The notes beneath the pieces were generated by a model that did not search any database, had not been told where the DNA came from, and worked only from the letters and a program-made list of their open reading frames with translations. Shown in pieces: positions 1 through 6,420 of a stretch of 7,119 nt of DNA (positions within the stretch are counted from its first letter, which is position 1; each line of letters starts with the position of its first letter). The position numbers were made by a program, and so were the translations under genes. The stretch comes from an uncultured Collinsella sp. (GTDB lineage: Bacteria > Actinomycetota > Coriobacteriia > Coriobacteriales > Coriobacteriaceae): the NCBI GenBank assembly GCA_900551205.1, contig URUW01000091.1, forward strand, positions 1 to 7,119. Direction: 5' to 3'.

Positions 1-28
1 GTGGGCTTGTCGTCTTTAAACGCATCAT
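1..28 (-). CDS. Start of a further operon gene, truncated by the window edge
   Basis: The epimerase gene stops with TGA at 27-25. On the same strand two consecutive in-frame ATG codons lie at 28-26 and 25-23, giving an ATGA start/stop overlap typical of translationally coupled genes. The frame stays open to the edge and begins MMRLKTTSP. A G-rich stretch (about 46-39) could serve as a weak ribosome binding site roughly 10 bases upstream. Too little is visible to name a product. A biosynthetic or export gene of the same cluster would be expected, but this is inference. Confidence 0.35.
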
Positions 29-1062
29 TCATGCTCTGCCCACCCCGCGAACATGGCAGAGTACATTTCGTGAAGAGTATGGCTTGGTTGCCAGCCAAGA
101 TTCATGAGCTTGGAACAATCAAGATCAAGGACCGCGCCAGGCCTGAACGTCTTTGCCCTCTCGGCATCTTGCCCGAACACAACAGTGCTCTTGCCCAATC
201 CAAAATCTTCAACTACCATCTGCGCCATCTCTAGAATGCTACAGAACGTAGCAGGATTTGCAGCGTTGTAGGCCTCTCCGCTATTCCCATGGACGAGCAG
301 GAATAAGATGGCGGTAACAGCATCGTCAACTGAAAGATAGGAGTTCCGCTTCGATCCATCAGAGAGCAAAACGATATCCTGGCCTGAAACGACACTCCGG
401 CCGAACTCAGCGAACACCCGGCCGTCATCTCGAGGAACACCGACGCCAAAAGTCTGTGCAAGGCGCACTACACTAATCGGAACTCCCAGCTCAGAAGAAG
501 CTGAAGCGAACAAGCATTCCGAAAGGCGCTTGGCCTCAGGATAGCTCGACCGGGGATTCATCGTGTCCAAAGCCCCATTCATCCGCTCGTCAACGCGGCC
601 CTCAACCGATCCGTATACCTCCATAGTCGAAAGACAGACACATTGGCGGAAGGAAGAGGTCGAAAGCAGGTTTATGACTGCATGGGCGGAATCCACTATG
701 TCGGAGATAACCTCAATCGGACTGTGGAGGAAAGCCGTACTCGAAGTCGGACAAGCCGCGTGAATGAAATAATCGCCCTTGACTGCATCAGAAAATGAAT
801 CACCAATTTTCCAAGGGACATAATAAATCGAGTCTGAACGACCAAACATCATCTCCGCTTTAATCACGTTTCTTACGGGAAGAATCAGTTTGATTGATCC
901 GTGGAAATTGTTCGTCCGTTCAATAAGGGTCCTAACGACTTGTGAGCCAATCAGCCCCGTCGCTCCTGTAATGACTACAGTCGACCCATCTATCTTACCC
1001 CAGGGCATCGCCTGATTTGCCGCGATATCATGCGCCGTGCGCTGCGCCTCGCTCATCGCCAT
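25..1062 (-). CDS. NAD-dependent epimerase/dehydratase, extended SDR family
   Basis: A 345-residue Rossmann-fold enzyme of the extended short-chain dehydrogenase family, which acts on nucleotide-linked sugars or related substrates. Visible marks are the dinucleotide-binding GATGLIG (33-39), STMEVYG (145-151) with the catalytic Ser/Thr, the catalytic pair YPEAK (174-178), and a substrate-domain region RNSYLSVDDA (239-248). The C-terminus LGWQPSHTL is typical of the UDP-glucose 4-epimerase/dTDP-glucose dehydratase class. Length fits the family. The ATG at 1062 is chosen because AAAGGAG lies at 1080-1074; the alternative ATG at 1056 is further from it. It overlaps the cytidylyltransferase by 10 bases, so the two are probably coupled and may act on the same metabolite. 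The substrate cannot be read from sequence. It is not a TarJ-type reductase, which belongs to the medium-chain family. Confidence 0.9.
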   Translation of the reverse strand: MAMSEAQRTAHDIAANQAMPWGKIDGSTVVITGATGLIGSQVVRTLIERTNNFHGSIKLILPVRNVIKAEMMFGRSDSIYYVPWKIGDSFSDAVKGDYFIHAACPTSSTAFLHSPIEVISDIVDSAHAVINLLSTSSFRQCVCLSTMEVYGSVEGRVDERMNGALDTMNPRSSYPEAKRLSECLFASASSELGVPISVVRLAQTFGVGVPRDDGRVFAEFGRSVVSGQDIVLLSDGSKRNSYLSVDDAVTAILFLLVHGNSGEAYNAANPATFCSILEMAQMVVEDFGLGKSTVVFGQDAERAKTFRPGAVLDLDCSKLMNLGWQPSHTLHEMYSAMFAGWAEHE

Positions 1063-1778
1063 ATCTGCTCATACTCCTTTAAGTCTACGAAACCCTTGAA
1101 CGTGAGAAAGTCTCGCGGCGTCGTTATTTTTATATTCTCTTCAGGACCATCGACAACAAAAATTTCATGACCGTATTCGCTCATCATTGAAATGGAATCG
1201 ATGAAGTCGCGTCGCCCTTCTTCGAGTGCTCTCAAATGTGCGCCGTACAGCTCATTAAATATGAATCCTTGTGGCGCCCTCGCTAATCGGCACTTTGCCC
1301 TGTCAGTGACGCCGACAACTTTTCCACCATCGACGGTCACGATCGTTTCAGTGGCGGGAGCAACAGTAGCCGTAGGACCGCAATTTCTTGCAGACTCAGC
1401 ACAAGCAATAATAGTTTCGCAATCGATAAGGGGTCTCACGCCATCGTGAATGAGAATGACAGTATCTTCATCGGCAAGTTTATTTCTCTTTATATAGGAA
1501 AGGCCGTTAAAGATAGACTCCTGTCCGGTTTCACCTCCGGGAATCGAGGCGAGCACTTTGTGGTAGCCCCTTTGCGCTAAAAGATCCCTGAGGTAGTCGA
1601 GCCAGCCCTCGACGCAGACAATGACTATCCCGTCAACGCAGGGTGCTTCCTCGAACTTGTCAATCACATGACAGATTATCGCTTCACCGCCGAGTTCGAG
1701 GAATTGCTTCGGCTTGTCAGCACCACTCATTCTCGATCCAACACCGCCTGCAAAAATAACAGCATACGTTTTACTCAT
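1053..1778 (-). CDS. IspD/TarI-family cytidylyltransferase, probable CDP-polyol synthase
   Basis: A 241-residue nucleotidyltransferase that would couple CTP to an alcohol phosphate, releasing pyrophosphate. Motifs from the MSKTYAV start: nucleotide-binding FAGGVGSRM (9-17), KPKQF (22-26), GGETGQESIFNGL (81-93), HDGVRP (111-116) and NIKITTP (215-221). These are shared by IspD (methylerythritol phosphate) and TarI (ribitol 5-phosphate). With LicD directly upstream and no isoprenoid genes near, a role in making CDP-ribitol or a similar CDP-alcohol is more likely than isoprenoid synthesis; this is inference. The start at 1778 gives the usual N-terminus and an 8-base overlap with the LicD stop. 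In-frame ATGs at 1784 and further upstream are possible, with weak GGTG as ribosome binding site. Composition is AT-richer than in the first four operon genes. Confidence 0.88.
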   Translation of the reverse strand: MSKTYAVIFAGGVGSRMSGADKPKQFLELGGEAIICHVIDKFEEAPCVDGIVIVCVEGWLDYLRDLLAQRGYHKVLASIPGGETGQESIFNGLSYIKRNKLADEDTVILIHDGVRPLIDCETIIACAESARNCGPTATVAPATETIVTVDGGKVVGVTDRAKCRLARAPQGFIFNELYGAHLRALEEGRRDFIDSISMMSEYGHEIFVVDGPEENIKITTPRDFLTFKGFVDLKEYEQIWR

Positions 1779-2682
1779 CGTCATCATCACCAAAATCAAG
1801 CTCAATGAGACAATGAACCTCGCGTTTGTCCTCAGGAGGCACTTCTTTCCAATCCCCGTACAATTTGGTCAGATATCTGTCGTAATCGCGAGGGGCGGGC
1901 CAAGAATGATCGCCGAAAGGAAGATATTCGGGCGGGAAATACGAATCTCGACGGATCAGCTCTCCAAAGTAGTACTTACCGCCTGAAGGTATCGTCAGGA
2001 ATCTAGAAGCCTCGTTTTTACAGAGACCGTTTGCCTTATATGAAAGAAGCGACCAAGAATGCGCGCTTGAAAACGAGAAGATTCTTCCAACAAAAAAGCG
2101 CTTACGGTATCCAGCCATTGCTTCGGCATTTTTACCAAACACGCTCTCAATGTAGGCTCTCTGTTCATAGAGTCGCACACAGGAAGCGATATATCGCAAA
2201 CCTTGGCATAAAACGCCATGACAAAGTCTTATAGCGCCATTATCAGGTGCGTTTTCAAGTAAAAAAATATCAACAAATATGCCGTTCGGCTCGTTTGGAG
2301 CATGTGCGATTTCGCGAAGTTTCGTACCGCGTTTATATATTCGAATTGCGTTAATCACCGCATCACTAAATGAATCGGGGGCATAAATACAGTATTTTTC
2401 CTCGAATCGTTCCTGAAAAACTGGAGCGAAAACTTCCCATTCTATGCGCGTTATATTTAAATCAATGTCATCGTCCCAGGGAACGAAACCACGGTGCCTC
2501 GCAGCCCCTAGAACTGAACCGCCGCCCAATGTGATTGAAAGACCCAATTCATCCGCAAGGGAGATAACGTCGTCGGCAATATCGGTCATTTCTTTATGCA
2601 GCCGCTGCAGCTCTTCACCAGTAATCTCGTGTAAAGGGATAGAAGATTGCCCTGCACGTTTTATATAATCATTTAATCTCAT
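1771..2682 (-). CDS. LicD-family phosphotransferase
   Basis: A 303-residue member of the LicD/fukutin nucleotidyltransferase-fold family, which transfers phosphocholine, ribitol phosphate or similar groups from a CDP-activated donor onto glycans. The signature lies at 53-75: GGGSVLGAARHRGF then VPWDDDIDL, with the metal-binding aspartates at 70-72 and 74. The later segment WPAPRDYDRYLTKLYGDW, then PP and Arg, is also characteristic. No signal peptide or membrane helix is evident, so it should act in the cytoplasm or at the inner face of the membrane. The following cytidylyltransferase is the natural source of its donor. The C-terminus is strongly acidic (DDDDE). The start at 2682 has only a weak GGTT upstream, and 27 bases separate it from the preceding acetyltransferase remnant. 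The gene is visibly AT-richer than the backbone genes, suggesting acquired cassette DNA. Confidence 0.93.
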   Translation of the reverse strand: MRLNDYIKRAGQSSIPLHEITGEELQRLHKEMTDIADDVISLADELGLSITLGGGSVLGAARHRGFVPWDDDIDLNITRIEWEVFAPVFQERFEEKYCIYAPDSFSDAVINAIRIYKRGTKLREIAHAPNEPNGIFVDIFLLENAPDNGAIRLCHGVLCQGLRYIASCVRLYEQRAYIESVFGKNAEAMAGYRKRFFVGRIFSFSSAHSWSLLSYKANGLCKNEASRFLTIPSGGKYYFGELIRRDSYFPPEYLPFGDHSWPAPRDYDRYLTKLYGDWKEVPPEDKREVHCLIELDFGDDDDE

Positions 2683-2709
2683 TACGCAAAACCAATCGTA
2701 TAGGTATTT

Positions 2710-3137
2710 CTAACCAGCCTTTGGCACAAGTACTTTCGCAGGCACGCCGATGGCCGTGGAGTCTTCAGGGACATCGCAGAGGACAACGGCTCCCGCGCCA
2801 ATCTTTGCCCCTTTATGGACGGTAATGTTGCCGAGCAGCACTGCGTTGGCGCCAATCATGACATCGTCCTCAATGATGGGAGCCCCCCCTCGAGAGCTCC
2901 GACGGTGACGTGCTGATAGAGCATGCAGTTCTTTCCAATCACGGCTTTCTCGGAGATGACACATCCCACACCGTTGTGCTGGAACAAGCAGCCTTCACCT
3001 ATCTCGGCATGGCTTCCGATATGGCATGCAAAGAGAAGCTGCGACAGATGCCTGAAAACTCCAGCCAACGGACAAACAAACTTTGGCCCTTTGGTGCAGG
3101 CGTGAGCAGCTTTGTATAGTTTGAAGCATTCATTCAT
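2710..3137 (-). pseudogene. Serine-acetyltransferase-like hexapeptide enzyme, frameshifted at a G7 tract
   Basis: Two reading frames together encode one left-handed beta-helix acetyltransferase of the CysE/capsule-acetyltransferase type. The first runs from ATG 3137 and carries repeats such as HIGSHAEIGEGC (39-50), FQHNGVG (52-58), ISEKAVIGKN (61-70) and YQHVTVG (74-80); His54 and His76 are catalytic candidates. It then runs into a wrong-frame tail ending at 2856. The second frame resumes APIIEDDVMIGANAVLLG, then KIGAGAVVLCDVPEDSTAIG and VPAKVL, ending at 2710. The break is at seven G in the message (2889-2883). Eight or five G would join the frames into about 141-142 residues, short for CysE but normal for capsule O-acetyltransferases. 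AGAGGA (3151-3146) is a good ribosome binding site overlapping the epimerase stop. It could be a decayed gene, a phase-variable gene or a sequencing error. Confidence 0.82.
2883..2889 (-). repeat. Homopolymeric G7 tract at the acetyltransferase frameshift
   Basis: Seven consecutive C on the plus strand read as seven G in the message, exactly where the two frames of the hexapeptide acetyltransferase part. One added G or two lost G restores the frame. Such tracts can slip during replication or be miscounted in sequencing. Confidence 0.85.
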
Positions 3138-3141
3138 GCTG

Positions 3142-4242
3142 CTATCCTCTCAGCACGTCCGCAATTCGCTCGCTAGCATGTCCATCTCCGTAAGGGTTGG
3201 AGGCGTGACTCATGGCCTCATACTCGGCCTGATCGCTGAGCAAACGGCTGAACTCGCGGTAGATGACGTCCTCCTCGGTGCCGACGAGCTTCAGCGTGCC
3301 GGCCGCCACGCCCTCGGGGCGCTCCGTGGTGTCGCGCATGACGAGCACCGGCTTGCCCAGACTCGGGGCCTCCTCCTGGATACCGCCGGAATCGGTGAGG
3401 ATGAGGTGGCTCGCGGCCATGAAGTTGTGGAAATCGAGCACCTCGAGCGGGTCGATGATGTGCAGGCGGTCGAAGCCGTCGAGCTCCTCGTGGGCGGCCT
3501 TGCGGACGAGCGGGTTCATGTGGATGGGGTAGATTGCCTTTGTGTCCGGATGCTCCTCCATCACGCGGCGGATGGCGCGGAACATGCGGTGCATGGGCTC
3601 ACCCAAGTTCTCGCGGCGATGCGCCGTGATGAGGATGAGGCGGGAGCCCTCAGCCCAATCGAGCTCGGGGTGGGAGTAGCCCTCGCGCACGGTAGTGCGC
3701 AGTGCGTCGATGCCGGTGTTGCCGGTGACCCAGATCCCGGACTCGAGCTTGCCCTCGCCGAGCAGGTTCTGCTTGCTCGCCTCCGTGGGCGCGAAGTAGT
3801 ACTCACTCACGATGTCGACCGCCTGGCGGTTGAACTCCTCCGGCCAGGGGCTGTAGATGTCGTGCGTGCGCAGGCCGGCCTCCACATGCCCCACGGGGAT
3901 CTGCAGGTAGAAACACGCGAGCGCCGCGGCGAAGCTGGTCGTGGTGTCGCCGTGGACCAGGACCACGTCGGGCGTCTCGTCCTCGAGGACGGCCTTGAGC
4001 TTGAGCAGCACGTCGCACGTCACGTCGAACAGCGTCTGGCCCGGCTTCATGATCGCCAGGTCGTGGTCGGGCTTCACGTCGAAGACGCGCAGAACCTGGT
4101 CGAGCATCTCGCGGTGCTGCCCGGTCACGGTCACGACGGTCTCGAACTCATCCGCACGCGCCTTCAGCTCGTTGGCGAGCGGGCACATCTTGATTGCCTC
4201 CGGGCGGGTGCCGAAGACGAGCATTACTTTCTTCTTAGACAT
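3142..4242 (-). CDS. wecB: UDP-N-acetylglucosamine 2-epimerase, non-hydrolysing
   Basis: A 366-residue cytoplasmic enzyme interconverting UDP-GlcNAc and UDP-ManNAc. It shows the full family pattern: GTRPEAIKM (11-19), VTGQHREML (39-47), HGDTTT (97-102), VGHVEAGLRT (117-126), PEEFNRQ (134-140), TAHRREN (206-212) and DSGGIQEEAPSLGKPVL (284-300), followed by RDTTERPE. Asp99, Glu121, Glu135/136, Arg139 and His208 match the active-site residues known from the E. coli enzyme. Length is normal. The ATG at 4242 overlaps the upstream stop by 8 bases and has GAGGAG about 8 bases before it. Directly after a TagA-type transferase, its product UDP-ManNAc is probably that enzyme's donor. Some clusters name this gene mnaA. 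It is strongly GC-rich and lies on the backbone side of the composition break. Confidence 0.96.
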   Translation of the reverse strand: MSKKKVMLVFGTRPEAIKMCPLANELKARADEFETVVTVTGQHREMLDQVLRVFDVKPDHDLAIMKPGQTLFDVTCDVLLKLKAVLEDETPDVVLVHGDTTTSFAAALACFYLQIPVGHVEAGLRTHDIYSPWPEEFNRQAVDIVSEYYFAPTEASKQNLLGEGKLESGIWVTGNTGIDALRTTVREGYSHPELDWAEGSRLILITAHRRENLGEPMHRMFRAIRRVMEEHPDTKAIYPIHMNPLVRKAAHEELDGFDRLHIIDPLEVLDFHNFMAASHLILTDSGGIQEEAPSLGKPVLVMRDTTERPEGVAAGTLKLVGTEEDVIYREFSRLLSDQAEYEAMSHASNPYGDGHASERIADVLRG

Positions 4243-5041
4243 TGGCCTTGCTCCTCTTTGACTCCTTGCGGAGAAGCATGTAGAAACGGGTGTTGCCGAC
4301 CACGTAGCGCTTCACCAGGCGCTTGGGCTCCTGCATCATGCGGAAGAGCCACTCCAGGTTCGCGCGCTGCATCCACATCGGGGCGCGCGGGATGTTGCCG
4401 GAGACCACGTCGAACGAACCCCCCACGCCCACGAAAGCGCCCTTGGCGCCCAGCTCGCGGAAACGCTCGATCAGGCGTTCCTTCTTGGGCGAGGTGATGC
4501 CCACGAACACGATGTCGGGCTCGGCCCGCTCAACCTCGGCGACCACGGCATCGAACTCGTCATCGCCGAAGTAGCCGTCACGGTAACCCGCAAGGACCAT
4601 ATTGGGATACCTCTCAGACAGTACCTCGGCGGTCTTTGCGACCACTTCGGCCTTTGCGCCCAGCAGGTAGACACTGTGCCCCTCGCGCTCGGCCAGCCCG
4701 CACAGCTCCCACATGAGGTCGATGCCGGCCACGCGCCCCGGAAGGTCCACGCCCAGTTTCTTGGCGGCCATGACCATGGAAGCGCCATCTGCGTTCACGA
4801 TCTCGCAGCGGCGCACGCACGCGTCCATCTCGGGATCGTCGCGCATCTGCAGCAACTTGTCGGCGTTCACGCCGATCAGGTGGGCGAAGCGCCCCTCTTT
4901 GATGAGAGCATCGGTCGCCTCCACGGTCTGTCCCATCGTCCAGGGGTCGACGGGGGCGCCCAGGACTTCGACTCGCCCGGGAAGATCAACCGTTGAACTG
5001 GTGCCTTCGTATTTCCCTCTTGTCTCTTTAGCAAGCGCCAT
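4235..5041 (-). CDS. WecG/TagA/CpsF-family glycosyltransferase, probable ManNAc transferase
   Basis: A GT26 enzyme of about 268 residues that adds a ManNAc-type sugar to a lipid-linked acceptor on the inner membrane face. Counting from the TTG at 5059 used for the longest frame: VNADGASMV (88-96) with catalytic candidate Asp91, PGRVAGIDL (107-115), YLLGAK (131-136), FVGITSPKKE (185-194), and FVGVGGSFDVVSG (209-221) followed by IPRAPMWMQ. The basic C-terminal tail (KRLVKRY, RKESKRSK) resembles the membrane-binding appendage of TagA. The ATG at 5041 is preferred over the TTG: it overlaps the preceding gene by 14 bases and has GAGG 12 bases upstream, whereas the TTG has no ribosome binding site. 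The adjacent UDP-GlcNAc 2-epimerase supports UDP-ManNAc as donor. No WecC-type dehydrogenase is visible, so ManNAcA is less likely. Confidence 0.93.
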   Translation of the reverse strand: MALAKETRGKYEGTSSTVDLPGRVEVLGAPVDPWTMGQTVEATDALIKEGRFAHLIGVNADKLLQMRDDPEMDACVRRCEIVNADGASMVMAAKKLGVDLPGRVAGIDLMWELCGLAEREGHSVYLLGAKAEVVAKTAEVLSERYPNMVLAGYRDGYFGDDEFDAVVAEVERAEPDIVFVGITSPKKERLIERFRELGAKGAFVGVGGSFDVVSGNIPRAPMWMQRANLEWLFRMMQEPKRLVKRYVVGNTRFYMLLRKESKRSKANV

Positions 5042-5792
5042 TTCCGCTGACAACCTCAATCACTGTTAATAGGATTATTTTTAAATCGAAGAAAACGCCA
5101 CGTTTGGCGATATATTCCAGGTCGCGACGAACCATGCCGTCGAATCCCGTCGAGTTACGCTCTGTAACCTGCCACCAGCCGGTGATGCCTGGTTTGACGG
5201 CCAAACGCCGCAGGTCGTACTCCGTGTACTGCGCGACCTCATTCGGCAGCGGCGGTCTGGGGCCAACCACGGACATCTGACCCAGAAACACATTCAGGAA
5301 CTGCGGGAACTCGTCGATGGAGTGCTTGCGGATGAACTTCCCGATCTTGGTGACGCGGGGGTCCTCCTTCATTTTGAACATGGCGCCGGCGATCTCGTTT
5401 TGCTCCTTGAGCTCGGCGAGGCGCTCGTCGGCGTCCCTGTACATGGAGCGGAACTTCCACATGCGGAAGGTTGACAGGCTGCCGTCGGGGCAGGTCTGAC
5501 CAACGCGGATCTGGCTGTAGAAGGGGTTGCCCTCACTCTCTAGGCGGATGGCCGCGGCAAGCACAAGGCTGGGTACGGCTATGACGGCCAGCACGCAGCC
5601 GCTGAACACGATGTCAAAGGCGCGCTTAACGGCGCGGTAGGCCAGGCGCGAACGATCCCAGTCCACGATGGATTGCATGGCCTTGTAACGGCCGACGCCC
5701 TCGCGCCGGTCCATGGCCTGAGCAATCAGTGCCGCCCCTGCGGGCGCATCCGTTGTATATTGAGTTTTATCCGACACGTTCTCTTCCAACAC
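5028..5792 (-). CDS. Monotopic phosphoglycosyl transferase (bacterial sugar transferase)
   Basis: This enzyme transfers a sugar 1-phosphate from a UDP-sugar to undecaprenyl phosphate, the first committed step of polymer assembly on the membrane. It has the catalytic core of the family: KRAFDIVFSG leading into a single re-entrant hydrophobic segment (about 60-82), FRMWKFRSM (109-117), DPRVTKIGKFIRKHS (144-158), the Asp160-Glu161 catalytic dyad in IDEFPQ, VVGPRPPLP (175-183), KPGITGWWQV (200-209) and a C-terminal FFDLKIILLTV. It lacks the four-helix N-terminal domain of WbaP/CpsE; about 50 non-conserved residues precede the core. Sugar specificity is not readable. The start is uncertain: GTG at 5792 lies 19 bases after GGGAGGA (5818-5812), with a small hairpin between; GTG at 5777 and an ATG near 5711 are alternatives. 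It shares the reading frame of the upstream antiterminator gene, 51 bases away. Confidence 0.94.
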   Translation of the reverse strand: MLEENVSDKTQYTTDAPAGAALIAQAMDRREGVGRYKAMQSIVDWDRSRLAYRAVKRAFDIVFSGCVLAVIAVPSLVLAAAIRLESEGNPFYSQIRVGQTCPDGSLSTFRMWKFRSMYRDADERLAELKEQNEIAGAMFKMKEDPRVTKIGKFIRKHSIDEFPQFLNVFLGQMSVVGPRPPLPNEVAQYTEYDLRRLAVKPGITGWWQVTERNSTGFDGMVRRDLEYIAKRGVFFDLKIILLTVIEVVSGNGAC

Positions 5793-5797
5793 TTCGT

Positions 5798-5810
5798 CCC
5801 CGGGTCGGGG
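5798..5810 (-). promoter_or_regulatory. Small GC hairpin between ribosome binding site and GTG start
   Basis: In the message CCCCG (5810-5806) can pair with CGGGG (5802-5798) around a three-base loop. It sits between the strong GGGAGGA (5818-5812) and the proposed GTG at 5792. Folding it would shorten an overlong 19-base spacer to about 6 bases. A role in start selection is inferred. Confidence 0.4.
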
Positions 5811-5843
5811 ATCCTCCCTGTTCTGAATAGCGACCGTCTGCAG

Positions 5844-6389
5844 CTAAGCGATCGCCTTTTTAAGGTTTCGCGTTACACGCTGCTCGGCCGAAAGCACGGC
5901 AAGACCAACGCGCGTAGTCACGCGTCGACCGCACAGGTCGAGCTCCAAATAAGCAGTGTTTTTGCGTCTGTTAATGGTTTTGATAAGGCCTTCGTGGCCC
6001 AGCAGTGGACCTGCCGTCACTACGACCTGATCACCGTTTTTTAGGGCCTCGCTCATGGGCACAACGCGGTCTCCCCTATGCGTAAAGCTGCCAATAAGCT
6101 GGACCTCTTCTTTTGCCAGCGGCACAAACTGACCGTCCTGGGATAGCACCCGGGCAAAGTCGTCCACGCGAAGCAGATACTGTTGCACGGTACGGGGATC
6201 TGCCGTGTCGCAGATAAGATAACCGGGGAACAGCGGCTTGGTCGTATTGACCCATTCGCCGTGTACCTTGATCTCGGTTTGAAATTGGGGATAAAAGAGC
6301 TCCTGCATGGCGCTTGCCGGCACCATATGCTCGATGCGCTCGCGCATTACGTCTTCGCGACCGTTAATGACCTGGATCACATACCACAC
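5844..6389 (-). CDS. loaP: NusG-paralogue antiterminator, LoaP-like
   Basis: A 181-residue specialised NusG paralogue that would bind RNA polymerase and promote read-through of the downstream operon. The NGN domain spans about 1-105: MWYVIQVINGRED at the N-terminus, then FYPQFQTEI (32-40) and KPLFPGYLICDT (51-62). A KOW domain follows at about 113-150: GDQVVVTAGPLLGHEGLI (119-136) and RRKNTAYLEL (141-150). The GTG at 6389 is chosen because AAGGGGGTG (6404-6396), nearly a perfect ribosome binding site, lies 6 bases upstream; a GTG at 6398 would overlap that site. Its place as first gene of a polysaccharide operon after a long leader fits LoaP, RfaH and UpxY paralogues, which regulate such clusters; LoaP is the type known from Gram-positives. 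General NusG is unlikely given this context. The LoaP label versus another paralogue class is inferred. Confidence 0.85.
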   Translation of the reverse strand: MWYVIQVINGREDVMRERIEHMVPASAMQELFYPQFQTEIKVHGEWVNTTKPLFPGYLICDTADPRTVQQYLLRVDDFARVLSQDGQFVPLAKEEVQLIGSFTHRGDRVVPMSEALKNGDQVVVTAGPLLGHEGLIKTINRRKNTAYLELDLCGRRVTTRVGLAVLSAEQRVTRNLKKAIA

Positions 6390-6420
6390 GAGTACCACCC
6401 CCTTGCTGTCTTACGTGTGG
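6384..6420 (-). promoter_or_regulatory. Start-codon-sequestering helix of the antiterminator gene
   Basis: CCACACG (6420-6414) is perfectly complementary to CGTGTGG (6390-6384) in the message. The right arm contains the proposed GTG start codon (6389-6387), and the ribosome binding site (6404-6396) lies in the 23-base loop. Such a fold would hinder initiation. Its first two bases (6420-6419) are also used by the base of the large hairpin 6419-6491, so the two can compete. Confidence 0.5.
6396..6404 (-). promoter_or_regulatory. Ribosome binding site of the antiterminator gene
   Basis: AAGGGGGTG differs by one base from AAGGAGGTG, the full anti-16S complement, and ends 6 bases before the GTG at 6389. 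This decides the start codon, since the GTG at 6398 lies inside it. Confidence 0.8.

Noticed and set aside
3112..4497. Long open frame of 461 codons on the plus strand
   Set aside because: It is antisense to the unmistakable epimerase and part of the TagA-type gene. Its product is low-complexity and rich in Leu, Ala, Arg and His, as expected of the opposite strand of GC-rich coding DNA.
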